A stretch of DNA of 64,000 bases from Thysanoteuthis rhombus (taxonomy: Eukaryota > Mollusca > Cephalopoda > Oegopsida > Thysanoteuthidae): contig OY735219.1 of NCBI GenBank assembly GCA_963457665.1, positions 39,364,477 to 39,428,476 of the forward strand. The letters run 5' to 3'. Below the pieces are notes generated by a model. The model was given only the letters and a program-made list of their open reading frames with translations, had not been told where the DNA came from and did not search any database. Shown one piece after another: positions 24,161 through 34,369 of this stretch. The position numbers and the translations under genes were made by a program. Position 1 is the first letter of the stretch; every line of letters starts with the position of its first letter.

Positions 24161-24460
24161 TTAAAAACCATCATTGAAAACTCTTAAAATGATCTGTTAA
24201 CATAGGTTTCTTTAGTTTTCAAGTTGGTCAAGCTGGCAGGCTGGCTGGCTGGCTGGCTGTGTATGTATATATTGTGCATACAGGCAGTACCAATGGAGCT
24301 AGAGGGGTTAAAATTTAAACATTCATTCCTTATATGTTTAGAGAAAACTTTTTTTTTTTTTTTTGAAAATCACACCGCTGAATAAGTTTCTTAGAAGGGG
24401 GTTCATTTTACAATGTACCTTTATGCTAAATTGGTACTTTACATTGTGTCTATTTGTTTA
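24161..24460 (+). repeat. Family 1 repeat, copy 9 (right end missing)
   Basis: TTAAAAACCATCATTGAAAA start, AACATAGGTTTCTTTAG, four GGCTs, and TTGTGCATACAGGC. Similarity is lost after ACATTGTGTCTATTTG. Confidence 0.75.
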
Positions 24461-24679
24461 ATTTACTTTGGCTGCGAGAAGATGTTGGCCATATAATGGT
24501 TACCATCAAGTGGCAACGCAAACATGTTTCGAACTCAAGTTAGAAGCCCATTAAAGGTTCATATTATGCTTCAAGTTTTTAGCAATTCCTGAGCCTTAAA
24601 GTCTTTGTATTTACATGGATGGCCAGATAATGTATGGCTTAACTTGTAGAAGATAGAGAAGAAAAAAAAACATCATGTT

Positions 24680-25081
24680 TCTGGCCTCTTTTGGCAACTC
24701 ATCATGTTGGGGTGATCAATTAAGGTATTGGAAGAAAGGCCGATTAATAAATAAGTTGCTTCTCTCACATTTTGTTGGGCATTCAGCTCTAAAAAAAAGT
24801 CTGAATTTTCAAAGAGCAGAAAGATGCAAACTAAGGTATCAATTTAGTATGAAGTAACATTGCAAATTGAACCCCTCTACTGAAAATTTTTTCAGGGACG
24901 GCCGAGAGGAGTTGAATATTTTCAGTAAACATCATAAAGAGTAAATGCTTAAATTTTCAGCCCTTTAACTTCATTGGTGTGGCCAATATGCAGGATACAT
25001 ACATACATAGCCATCCAGCCAGCTGGACCAATTTGAAAACTGAAGAGACCTATGATGCAAGTTTTGTTTGACGGTTTTTAA
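24680..25081 (-). repeat. Family 1 repeat, copy 10
   Basis: Reverse: CTTTTGGCAACTCATCATG, GGGTGATCAATTAAGG, a CAGCCAGCTGGACC block, AAACTGAAGAGACCTATG and TTTGACGGTTTTTAA. Confidence 0.8.
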
Positions 25082-25084
25082 TAG

Positions 25085-26015
25085 TAATCCAATGTCATTG
25101 ATAGTGACATTTACGAAGTATCCTGTTGCAGAGTGCATTTGTAATGGCATCTGTTAAATGAAGTGAAAAGGCCAAGGGATGCCATGAGTATGGTCTGTTA
25201 CGTGACAAGAATGATATGGTGAGGCCAATGAAAGAAGATATTGAACAGGTAGAACTGAGGTCAGGGGCATTTGGCTCTATATACAAGATGGAACCTGGGA
25301 GTATTCAGCCTTGTCCAGTTAGGGAGAATAGGAACATTTAGCCCAAGAATCTGTGCTGAGACTAATAAAAGAACGTTCGAATGATATCTGTATGTACACA
25401 TGATACAGAAAATACTTGTAGTGGCAGCACTCATTCTAATGGCACTATTTAATGACGCGCATCCTCAGTGGTGTATGGTGCTTTCTATCGTGGGTATGCT
25501 GTGTGCTATGGATGCACAAAAACGTAAAAAATATTTTACTGTATTAAAGCAACAGAGAGACAATGTCTTTTGTCTCAATGTAGGGAAGTTAGTCTTGATT
25601 GTAGATATTAGATAATTAATGGAAAAAAACAGAATTTGGATCAGACATTATCATCAGCGGATAATTTGTGTCAAATCCAAATTTCTTTTTTCCTTTGAGT
25701 AATTCTTTTATTTCTTTCAAGTTTATCGTTGTTTGTATCACCAAATGAACGAATGTGTGAAAATTTATAACTTACAATCTGGACCTCTTTCCCTACATTA
25801 TACCAAAAAGTCTCTCACTGTCTGTTGCTTTTATAAACATCCAAATATTTTTGCATTTCACAGCATCCATAGCACACACCACACCCAAGATACAAAATAC
25901 CATAGGCCATTGGTTCTAATGTCATGTTTGTTCTTATATTCTTGCCATATTATTGTTGGAGATTTGTTTGCAGCAACAGTACATTAAGATTTCAGAGCAT
26001 TATTCTAAAAACTAA
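25085..26015. other. unannotated AT-rich DNA
   Basis: No gene recognised; the frames at 25400-25987 lack domain character. Confidence 0.4.
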
Positions 26016-26017
26016 AA

Positions 26018-26115
26018 TTCACTAGCATTCCAAGAGAAATTATGGATCACCACTACCCATATATGCTTCTTTTTACCTTGATAATTAACAGTTGTGGATA
26101 TAAACAAAAGGATCA
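26018..26115 (+). repeat. Family 5 repeat, copy 1
   Basis: CACTAGCATTCCAAGAGAAA followed by TTATGGATCACC matches copies at 57255-57345 and 59901-60042. It is followed by a family 1-like segment (ACAAAAGGATCAATTTAGG). Confidence 0.5.
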
Positions 26116-26204
26116 ATTTAGGATAAATTTACATTGTGAATTGAAACCTCTACAAAAATCTTTTAAAGGGGTGAATAATCAAAAAACAAGAAATATTGTT
26201 ATTC

Positions 26205-26375
26205 TTACTCATTGTGGGGAGAACGTGCGCAAAATTTAAAGTTCTTACTATCAGCGATTAGGAATGGGCAAAGTCTGAATAGATTGATACACAGATACAT
26301 ATAAATGTTAAATAACCTAAACCCAACCACAGCGTTTAAACCAGTCTGTTGTGGGTAGTGATTATCAATAAACCA
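26205..26375 (+). repeat. Family 3 repeat
   Basis: Contains GGAGAACGTGCGCAAAATTT, AATAACCTAAACCCAACCAC and GTTTAAACCAGTCTGTTGTG in order. Reverse-oriented relatives are at 18165 and 36455; a forward relative split by a LINE insertion is at 57620-57935. Confidence 0.6.
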
Positions 26376-26727
26376 TTAAAAGTCATATTTGTCTGTACTT
26401 ATTCATTTTTCATTATTAATGCACTTTGTATGAAATTCACCGGTTATAGCTGTGAATTTGTTTTATCAGCATTCTTAAATCCTCAAGAGTGACGTAATAA
26501 CTGGAGTTTACTGTATTATATTAATAAACATGTTTTGCCCATTAATGCCTGACAAATTCATACTGTAGTAAACTCATAATAGAGATTTAGAATTTTAAAG
26601 AAAAGTGTTCTTTATTTGATCTACAGAATATTTAAACAGATCAGTGAATTAAAAAAAAAACCCCGTGTGGAACATCCATTTGCTTTCAGATTGCTCACAG
26701 CTCTGACTTTCTGAATAAAATATAAAC

Positions 26728-26855
26728 AAGTCTGGTTGATCACTCAATAGAAACTGTCACTTAAGATCTTTGACAGCATGTCTCGATGTGGATGATCAAT
26801 TAAAAAATTGGAAAAGGTGAACAATAGATAATTTACTTCTCTTGCCTTTTTGGGG
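26728..26855 (-). repeat. Family 1 repeat, copy 11 (part 1)
   Basis: Reverse-oriented end: GTCTGGTTGATCACTCAATA, then GATCAATTAAAAAATTGG and TTACTTCTCTTGCCTTTTTG. It is interrupted at 26856 by a LINE insertion and resumes at 27063. Confidence 0.85.
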
Positions 26856-27062
26856 TAGCGATGGATATCACGTCACGTCTCACAAGATGGATCCCCAGAG
26901 ATCACATTAGACACTGAGGCCGACAGAACACAAGATGGAGAGATGAACTGGACAGATTCAGGAAATACTGGCTACGTGACGCCCATGATAGAGAAATGTG
27001 GCGAATCCTGGGGAAGGTCTATGTCCTACGACGGACGTTAAAAGACTGATGATGATGATGAT
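26856..27062 (+). mobile_element. RTE-type LINE 3' end inserted in family 1 copy 11
   Basis: A 207-bp 5'-truncated LINE tail: GATCCCCAGAGATCACATTA, GGAGAGATGAACTGGACAG, CCATGATAGAGAAATGTGGC and GGGGAAGGTCTATGTCC. It ends in AAAGACTGATGATGATGATG. Family 1 sequence stops at GGGTAGCGAT and resumes at TAAAATGTCTGAATTTTC, so this is an insertion younger than the host repeat. The 3-nt GAT at the junction may be part of the target duplication, but the tail makes it ambiguous. Confidence 0.85.
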
Positions 27063-27345
27063 TAAAATGTCTGAATTTTCAAAAAATTAACTTGAATGCT
27101 GCTGGATAAAAACAAAGGGATTGATTCGGTATAAACTTACATTGTATATTGAACCCATCACTGAAAACCTATTTAAGTGGGTAATTTTCAAGAAACCAAA
27201 AAAAATTTTCCTCCTGGACACAATAAGGAATAAATGTTTGGATTTAGATTGCTCTTGCTCCATTGGTATGGCCTGTACATATAATATGTACTGAGCCATC
27301 CAGATCAACTAAAAAATAACTGGGAGTTTGGGTCGATGGTTTCTA
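27063..27345 (-). repeat. Family 1 repeat, copy 11 (part 2)
   Basis: Continuation after the LINE insertion: TGTCTGAATTTTCAAAAAAT, AACTTACATTGTATATTGAA, then a GATGGTTTCTAATG end. Confidence 0.85.
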
Positions 27346-27544
27346 ATGTAACAAGCCTGGCTGTTGCTGGGTTGAAATTCTACTCTTACTTCTTTTCCAA
27401 TGAAAATGATTACCGCAAATTTTTATTTTATATAATAAAACATTTTTAAAACTATATATCATTTAGTATAGATTTGTTTATTTATTTGAATGAAATAAGC
27501 ATTTGAGTATTTGTGACATGAATTTTTGTAGCTATGCAAGACTT

Positions 27545-27618
27545 GTCACTTTGGCTCAGTTGGCAAGAGTGTTGATTACTGATTGCTTGGTCGAGATTTC
27601 AAATCATGGTAGGGAAAC
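27545..27618 (+). repeat. tRNA-like relic (SINE head or tRNA pseudogene)
   Basis: TGGCTCAGTTGG at 27552-27563 fits a pol III A box. GAGATTTCAAATC at 27593-27605 resembles a B box (GGTTCAAATCC), with tRNA-like spacing of about 42 nt. The acceptor stem and anticodon arm do not form cleanly, so it is not a functional tRNA. No second copy was seen in the window. Confidence 0.5.
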
Positions 27619-27690
27619 GTGAATTTTATATATAGGTTTGGTTTAATGACAGGATTGACAAATAGTGAAGAGTTTATTCCCCTAAATTAA

Positions 27691-27868
27691 GTGAGAATTG
27701 TTTTAGTTGTTGAGGGAGAAAAACAAAATCAACTCCAGACTTGTAAAATTAGGTGAGGATTGTTTTTATTGTTACGGTGGAAAGACAAAATCAACTCCAG
27801 ACTTGTAAAATTAGGTGAGGATTGTTTTTGTTGCTATGATAGAAAAATAAAATCAACTACTAGCTTGG
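27691..27868. repeat. 61-62 bp tandem repeat, about 2.9 copies
   Basis: Units start at GTGAGAATTG (27692), GTGAGGATTG (27753) and GTGAGGATTG (27815). Each contains a CAAAATCAACTCCAGACTTG block or its variant. Units 2 and 3 are more alike at their starts, and units 1 and 2 at their ends. Confidence 0.85.
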
Positions 27869-27869
27869 A

Positions 27870-29370
27870 CTTGAGTTTGACAAAGCACACGGAAGTTTTA
27901 ATGAGGTACTGTAAAGTTTTACTGTGAGTGATTTTGAAGTATAACATCAGGATTTGACTTGATACGTCTGAACTCAAGAAAATTGAAACTAAGAGAAACA
28001 AACAGATGATGATTTATTGGGAATACTGACTTTGCTGGAATTGTTGAATGATTAAACAAGAACGGAATTCTAATGATGCGTCAATGTACCACGGAAAGGG
28101 AAACTGTAGATAAGGTGGGGTGGGGGCTTCAAGAGAAAACTCTGGAGGAGTGAGGGGCTCTAATGGGTACACCGTGGATAAGGAGGACCACTAACACGGT
28201 CACTATAGATTACACAGATTATAACTAAAAAAACAATTTTAATCTATAATCCTATGCTTATGAATGCTGATGATGTAATGATATATCAATCAGGAAAATT
28301 GATTGAGAAAAGAAGAAATGATTGTTCTTTGATGACCAAAAACAATGTGCAACTTGAAAAGAAACCGCAAATATTTTCTTTTTCTATTGCAAGAATTGAT
28401 TAAAAAAAGAGTGAATGATATAACTTAACTCAGGACAGACAAAGTGAGTTATAGAGATGATGGACCCAAAAAAAACTGTATATGATTTCCCTGATTGCAA
28501 CTGAATCAGTGATGAAAAGATAGTATGACTAAAATCCTTTCAAGAAAAAAATAGCTGAGTCAATTGATCTTAATTTTGAGTTTGAAGATAATGAAAATGA
28601 ATGTATAAAAGATCTATGAGTTTTTATACAGTGCTTATGGTTCTTGTTTTATCGCACCAGTGATTGCAAAGGAGTGCACTGCTAACTTTTTAGGAGCCAG
28701 AGCTGACAAAATGCTCGCCATTTTCTAAATCCTCTCACTATTCATGAATAATAAAAAAAGTATTGTATTTTGCGAGTCAACAGGGGAGGAGAGCAATCAT
28801 GAGAGAGGTTTGGAAATGTGCTCCATTTCGTTCACTTATTTTGGCTTTTTTTTTTTCTACGTTGGTGCCGGAGTGACGCTCTGATGAGCTCCAGCAGTAC
28901 TTCACCCCTGGTGATTGCCAACTGCAGGTCAAAAACATATGGAAGGTTTTATTGTTAAGTAATGTTCACACAGCAACAAAATATAAGACAGAAAATCTAC
29001 AGCCTTTGAGGGTGTAAAAAACTATTTATTTCAAAAAAAGTGGAGAAATCTGCTTTTTTTTTTTTAAATGACTCAATAAAACTTTCAGTCCAAAAGTTAT
29101 TACCATATAGAATTGATCAATGACTATTCATTTCTTAATGGAAAATAATCAGATATTTTTTCAGCTGCACATTTCCATTGTTTTGTAATCTACCATTGGC
29201 AAAAGAAGTTGTGATCCTTTGGTGGATGTAACAATGCAATAAGGAAAGTTCAAGTATTCTTGACTCACTGATACTCTGAACTCTGTGCTATCCCTTTCTT
29301 TATTGACTCATTTGAGTTGAGAAATTTGCAGGTGATGGTAAAAAATATATCTGTTCTTTTTCAATTGAAA
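27870..29370. other. unannotated AT-rich DNA
   Basis: No gene, RNA or repeat family recognised. Confidence 0.4.
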
Positions 29371-29373
29371 GCT

Positions 29374-29374
<1 letters not shown>

Positions 29375-29430
<56 letters not shown>
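29375..29430. repeat. (TA)n microsatellite
   Basis: TA dinucleotide run. Confidence 0.95.
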
Positions 29431-29432
<2 letters not shown>

Positions 29433-29484
29433 GTGTACTGTTGGGATTCTTCCCATTATCAGTGGTGTGTGTTGTGTGAGTGTG

Positions 29485-29587
<103 letters not shown>

Positions 29588-29609
29588 TACAGATCAGGTT
29601 TGCAATATA

Positions 29610-29798
29610 GCATAATATAAAGCAATGTCTGATATGTGATGGATTTATTTCATAGAGTGCTCGATACATTCAACTTCATACTATGGAAGTCAAGTTGTCT
29701 TAGAGTAGAGCTGGAAATAAATAAATAATAGAATGTGGATTCACTGCACAAACTGGTTCATGTTTCTGTCCTCTCTGGGCCTCATCAAGCGAATCTCA
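29610..29798 (-). mobile_element. PLE terminal repeat (family P1), minus strand
   Basis: On the minus strand it runs from a hammerhead-like core (TTGATGA, GCCC...GGAC, AGAAAC at about 29763-29789) through GTTTGTGCAGTGAATCC to GTATCGAGCACTCTATGAAA and TAAATCCATCACATATCAG. The same order of blocks is seen after the endonuclease of the PLE at 41690-41830 and at 46980-47135. It is fused head-to-head to the next repeat. Confidence 0.65.
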
Positions 29799-29853
29799 AG
29801 GTGAGATTCGCCTGATGAAGCCTGGAGAGGGCAGGAACATGAACTAGTTTGTG
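29747..29853. repeat. 52-bp imperfect palindrome at a head-to-head PLE end
   Basis: Arms 29747-29798 and 29802-29853 are inverted copies separated by 3 nt. They match at 45 of 52 positions, and all seven differences are transitions. Each arm holds a copy of the PLE hammerhead-like core. Confidence 0.9.
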
Positions 29854-29880
29854 TAGCAAATCAACATTGTATTATTTATA
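29802..29880 (+). mobile_element. PLE terminal repeat (family P1), plus strand, partial
   Basis: CGCCTGATGAAGCC, then GGGCAGGAACATGAACTAG and TTTGTGTAGCAAATC; it then runs into a (TA)n tract. Compare the same TTTGTGTAGCAAATC block at 47012-47026. Confidence 0.65.
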
Positions 29881-29888
29881 CATATATA

Positions 29889-29950
<62 letters not shown>
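29880..29950. repeat. (TA)n microsatellite
   Basis: TA dinucleotide run following the PLE end. Confidence 0.95.
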
Positions 29951-29954
<4 letters not shown>

Positions 29955-30088
29955 AATTTTACTAAGATGTTTCAAACTTATTGATACGAAAGCACTTATT
30001 GGTATAGAGACTGTAACATTTTCTAATCAGAAATGTGCAAGTTGTCTAGATCATGTTAGATTATAACTTATACTCCAAATGTATATTA

Positions 30089-30540
30089 CTAGGAACCGTC
30101 AATACAAAACTGTTATCAAAACTGACAACATAGGTTTCATCAGTTTTTAAGTTCATCTGGACAGCTGGTTATGTATGTATGTATCATGCATACAGTTTAC
30201 AGCTACAAGCCTGAAAATTTCAACATTTACTCTCAATGTGTGGAAAGGATTTTTTTTTTGTTTTTTGAAAATCTCACCCCTAAATGGATTTTCAGTAGGG
30301 GGGTTCAATTTACAATATACCCTAAGGCTAAATTGATCCCTTACATTGTGTCCGCTTCTTTTTTGAAAATACAGACTCTTTTTATAATCACTGCCCTACA
30401 AAATGGGAGACAAGCAACTTAATCATTGATCACTTCTTTTTCAAATTATTTAATTCATCATCCCAACACAGCATGCTTCCAAAAAAAGGTTGGTCATGTG
30501 ACGGTTTCTGTTGAGAGTTTGACCAGACCTGTTCCGGTAT
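30089..30540 (+). repeat. Family 1 repeat, copy 12
   Basis: Full length: CTAGGAACCGTCAATACAAA, ACATAGGTTTCATCAG, AAATTGATCCCTTACATTGT, and GTCATGTGACGGTTTC with a TTGACCAGACCTG end. Confidence 0.85.
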
Positions 30541-30767
30541 TTTGTTGTGTGTAATTGAGAAAGAGAGAAACAGTCCAATTTAGACATTCATTTATTTCAA
30601 CAAGCACATCTAACAACAGCCAGTCTTAATTAGAATGATGATACATCTGGACTTATAGAAAGAAATTCACTTGTCCTTAAATAAAATCAGCCTCCTTCTC
30701 CAAGCATGTCCTTCCTGTAAGCATGAAAAAAACATCAAGCGATCGATTGATAAAAGCAAAAGAGAAA

Positions 30768-31197
30768 ATAAACAGGTCCAATTAGTCACTCAATAGAAAC
30801 CGTCAGGCAACCAACGTCTTTTGGCAGCATGTGGTGTCTGTGGTATTCAATTATAAAAATTGCAAAGTGGGTGATCAATGAATAAGTTCCTTCTCTCACT
30901 TTTTGCTGGGCAGTGATCATCAAAAAGCCTGAATTTAAAAAAAAGAAAAGCTGGCATAAACTAAGGGATCAATTTAGCATAAATTTACATTGCAAACTGA
31001 AGCCAACCCACACCTCTAAAAATCTATTCGGAGGAGCGATTTGAAAAAAAAGAAAAAAACTTATTTTGTAGACATAATAAGGAATGAATGCTTAAATTTT
31101 CAGCCTTTTAGCTCTGTTGGTTAGCAAGCCAGCTAGCCCGGCAAACACGGAAAATGATAAAGGTTGACAGTTTTGATGACAGTCTTGGCCTCTAACA
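30768..31197 (-). repeat. Family 1 repeat, copy 13
   Basis: Full length, reverse: AACAGGTCCAATTAGTCACT, CTTTTGGCAGCATGTGG, GTGATCAATGAATAAGTTCC and an end near TGATGACAGTCTTGGC. Confidence 0.85.
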
Positions 31198-31224
31198 GGT
31201 TAAGCTAATAATGAAAAAATGTAT

Positions 31225-31325
31225 TATTTCTATTATTATTCAGAATATCCTCACCTTGGTTGTTTTTCATACAACGTTTTGGCCGTTGTACTCTACGGCC
31301 TTCATCAGGTATCATCTGGTAGGTG
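31225..31325 (-). mobile_element. PLE-like terminal repeat (family P2) with hammerhead-like core
   Basis: On the minus strand, CTGATGA (31308-31302) is followed by one A, then a perfect 6-bp stem GGCCGT/ACGGCC around an 8-nt loop, then AAAACGTTG where a hammerhead would have GAAAC. After it come TATGAAAAACAACC and AAGGTGAGGATATTCTGAAT. The last blocks recur as the arms of the histone H4 fold-back at 51077-51300. Confidence 0.55.
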
Positions 31326-31374
31326 TGGGGAAGTAACGAACCGAACCCTTTATTTAACCGACAGGGGTATATTG

Positions 31375-31500
31375 ACCGCACTCCACAATCAAGGCCGGCA
31401 AAGTATTAGATGGCGAAATGAGCTAGACAAATTCAGAAAGTACAGGCTCCGCAAAACCCATGATAGAGAAGTGTGGTAAATCCTTGAGAAGGTCTATGTC
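31375..31500 (+). mobile_element. RTE-type LINE 3' tail fragment
   Basis: Translation gives RWRNELDKFRKYRLRKTHDR, then EVW-stop, matching LINE tails such as 26930-27000. It stops at GAAGGTCTATGTCC and is followed at once by family 1 copy 14, so the (TGA)n tail is missing. Confidence 0.75.
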
Positions 31501-31910
31501 CAAGCTGTTGACATAGGTTTCTTTAGTTTTCAATTGAGTTTGGCTGACTATCTATGCTTGAGTTATGCAAACAGGCTACAACAATGGAGCTATAGAACTT
31601 GAAATTTGAATATTTACTCCTTGTTATGTTGAGAAAAAAACAGTTTCTTCAATTTTTGAAAATTTCCCGCCCCCAAATACTTTTTTTTAAGGCAGTTCAA
31701 TTTACAATGTAAGTTTATGCTAAATTGGTCCCTTTGTTTGTATCTGGCAGCGTTGCCTTTTTTTCTCTAAATTCCAACTTCTTTAGTGATCACAGCTTAA
31801 CAAAAGGCAGAAGAAGTGACTTATTCATTGATCACTACTTTTTCCGATTTTTTAATTGATGGTCATGTGACAGTTTCTATTGAGTGACTAACCAGACGTG
31901 TCTTTTACTT
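31501..31910 (+). repeat. Family 1 repeat, copy 14
   Basis: Lacks the first ~15 bp; contains GTTGACATAGGTTTCTTTAG, AATTGGTCCCTTTGTTTG, TTTTCCGATTTTTTAATTGA and ATTGAGTGACTAACCAGACG. Confidence 0.8.
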
Positions 31911-32105
31911 GCCATATCCTAAGCATAGGAAAATGTGATCAGATAGCATATAGTTTGGAGATCTGTTTCTTCAAGAGTATTCCAGAGTTCCTGATTGCAT
32001 TTCTCTAAAAGAGAATTGGATATTGATTTTTGACTTCATTACTCAACATGTGACCAGGAACAGGTGGGTCCTAATGCTCTCTGCATGACAACTTGAAATT
32101 GACCA

Positions 32106-32564
32106 CTAGGAAGAAGAAGAAGAAGAAGAAGAAAGTAGAAGAAGAAGAAAGAATGAGAAGAAGAAAAAGAAGAAGAAAGAAGAAAGTAGAAGAAAGTAGA
32201 AGAAGAAAGTAGAAGAAGAAGAAAGAAGAAGATGAAGAAGGAGAAGAAGAAAAAGAAGAAGAAGGAGAAGAAGAAGAAGAAGAAGAAGAAGAAAGAAGAA
32301 GAAGAATGAGAAGAAGAAGAAGAAAGTAGAAGAAGAAGAAAGAAGAAGAAAGTAGAAGAAGAAGAAGAAGAAGAAAGAAGAAGAAGAATGAGAAGAAGAA
32401 GAAGAAAGTAGAAGAAGAAGAAAGAAGAAGATGAAGAAGGAGAAGAAGAAAGAAGAAGAAGAAGAAGAAGAAAGTAGAAGAAGAAGAAAGAAGAAGAAAG
32501 TAGAAGAAGAAGAAGAAGAAAGAAGAAGATGAAGAAAAAGAAGAAGAAGAAGAAGAAGAAGAAG

Positions 32565-32596
<32 letters not shown>

Positions 32597-32612
32597 CAAC
32601 AAGAAGGGGAGG
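32106..32612 (+). repeat. 500-bp AAG/GAA purine tract
   Basis: The plus strand is almost wholly purine: (GAA)n interrupted at intervals by GAAAGTAGAA, GAATGAG and GATGAAGAAGGAG variants. The arrangement suggests higher-order units. The long Ser/Phe/Leu frames on the minus strand are translations of this tract. Confidence 0.95.
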
Positions 32613-32639
32613 AGAAGGGAGAGGAGGAGGAGGATACAA

Positions 32640-33490
32640 CATCTTTATTTCTAGACAATAACATACATTCAAAACGCATTATCTGTGGAGAGTGTGATCT
32701 ATCTTGTGGATATTCTTCTGTTGAACCCCCTCAGAATATTACCAATACAAAACAAATTTACTTGATTTAATATTTACTAAATATATAAAACAAAGGTTAA
32801 GAAAGAAACAATCAAAAAAAAAAAAAAAGAAAAGCTGAAATTATAAACTTTAAGTATAAGTAAAAGACAATTAGTTTCAGTATGTGGTATGAAGTCAACC
32901 AATAAAAACATTTTTTCACAAATAGCCCAATGAATAAATCACTAAATCAGAAAAAGAAGAGCTGCGTATGGAAGATTCAGGTTATTTTAAATTTCCAACT
33001 AGAATTGAGAAGAAAAACTTGGTCTACTGGTAAAAATATAAATAATTACAACATTTTCGTCCAAATGTGTGCACTGAAATTCAACAAGCCTGAAAGACAG
33101 ACTATAGATGTGTTAATTCAATCTTTATCGCCTATAAAAGCCCATTCCCCCCAAAGTTCGTACCTTTAAAAGCCCTTCCCTCTGGAAAAACCCTGTTCTA
33201 ATACTATCATAGCAAAATAGAATTTCATTTACACAATTGACGCGCGTTTGTATTCTGAAATGAATGTAAAATAAGATTCCATGTTCTGCTGATGTAATGA
33301 GAAAATGTCACCTAAGTGACATCAGATTCATCGAAGGAGTAGGAGGGGATGTATTTTGGTGATGGTGTGAGGTGTTTGCTATGTCAGTCAGTCAGCCAGT
33401 GACAGCAATTGCTGCTATAGATGCTAACGCATGAAGTAATGAAGAAACGATTTAACAATCTTTCTCTCCTGCTCTCTTTTCTATCTTGTT
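32640..33490. other. unannotated AT-rich DNA
   Basis: No gene recognised; poly-A run near 32815. Confidence 0.4.
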
Positions 33491-33504
33491 ATACACCAAT
33501 TTTT

Positions 33505-33598
33505 TGTAATATAATTGTCCTTATTGAGAGGCATTAAGAGTAGATTTGGACAGCGAATGAACAAGATAAGATTTTGGTGTAAAGTAGTGAATGGACTT
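33505..33598 (+). repeat. Flanking direct repeat of SINE copy 3, left
   Basis: TTGTAATATAATTGTCCTTA through AGATTTTGGTGTAAAG matches 33767-33852 (TTGTGATATAACTGTCTGCA through AGATTTGGGTATAAC). The two lie either side of the SINE. Confidence 0.7.
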
Positions 33599-33766
33599 CA
33601 TTTGGATGCAGGTTTGATTCCTGCAGCAGACCACTACATTGTTTATTCTATTTACGCTATCTAGGCCAATAGGCATATTCACCGTGTAAAAACTGGATCT
33701 TGTTTCAGATAGTTTTGAATACAAATAACACATTTATGATTATTCTGACAGGTTATATATCCATCT
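33595..33766 (+). repeat. tRNA-like SINE, copy 3
   Basis: Contains GCAGGTTTGATTCCTGCAGC (B-box-like 33611-33621), TTGTTTATTCTATTTACGCT, GGCCAATAGGCATATTCACC and a tail ending GACAGGTTATATATCCATC. Confidence 0.75.
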
Positions 33767-33852
33767 CTTTGTGATATAACTGTCTGCATTGAGGAACATA
33801 AAATCAGATATGAACAATGAATGAAAAAGACGAGATTTGGGTATAACAAAGT
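33767..33852 (+). repeat. Flanking direct repeat of SINE copy 3, right
   Basis: Second copy of the ~85-bp flank described at 33505-33598; it then runs into a TA tract at 33857-33897. Confidence 0.7.
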
Positions 33853-33855
33853 AAG

Positions 33856-33856
<1 letters not shown>

Positions 33857-33897
<41 letters not shown>
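33857..33897. repeat. (TA)n microsatellite
   Basis: TA dinucleotide run. Confidence 0.95.
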
Positions 33898-33902
<5 letters not shown>

Positions 33903-34369
33903 CATTTCTTTGTACAACCTCAATTCTCATGTTGGAATTGATACTGATGAATGGATTCATGCTGGATGAGTAATTATTTGTTGGTAAGAAAGATTGAAAA
34001 TGTTTTCAATTTGATTCTAAAAACTACTGAAAATGACTGATGACTGTTAATTATATAGTAATTGATTAATTTCCCTGAGAGAGAAAGTTACAGATATACT
34101 TGAATTTCAGTGAGATTAATTTTTTAAGAAAAGAAAAAGACTGAAGTTGTTTTAGTGGGAGAGTTCATTGTTTTGGATAATTGGTGGAAGATGTCATTAT
34201 CAGCAAAATTGTTACTTCTAAGTGGAGGAGTCTACTGTTACAGATAGAAAAATCACATTGTTCATTATAAAAGTAAATCTTGGTGCATTTAGTGACTCAT
34301 ATCTATGGATGTTTTGAATTTTTCAATTAGGTTTGGAGTAGGTAAAGACAAGGTGATATCAGCTCACCA

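Noticed and set aside
27545-27618. Functional tRNA gene
   Set aside because: A- and B-box-like segments are present, but the acceptor and anticodon arms do not pair, so I list it only as a relic.
27691-27868. CRISPR-like array
   Set aside because: Units are contiguous 61-62 bp tandem repeats without unique spacers, in eukaryotic sequence.
28875-28905. CTGATGAGCTCC as a possible hammerhead core
   Set aside because: No GAAA box at the right distance and no stem II; a chance match to CTGATGA.
32039-32679. Three ~190-200 residue Ser/Phe/Leu-rich frames, the longest in the window
   Set aside because: All three minus-strand frames are open because the tract is AAG/GAA repeat. Composition is wholly explained by the repeat.
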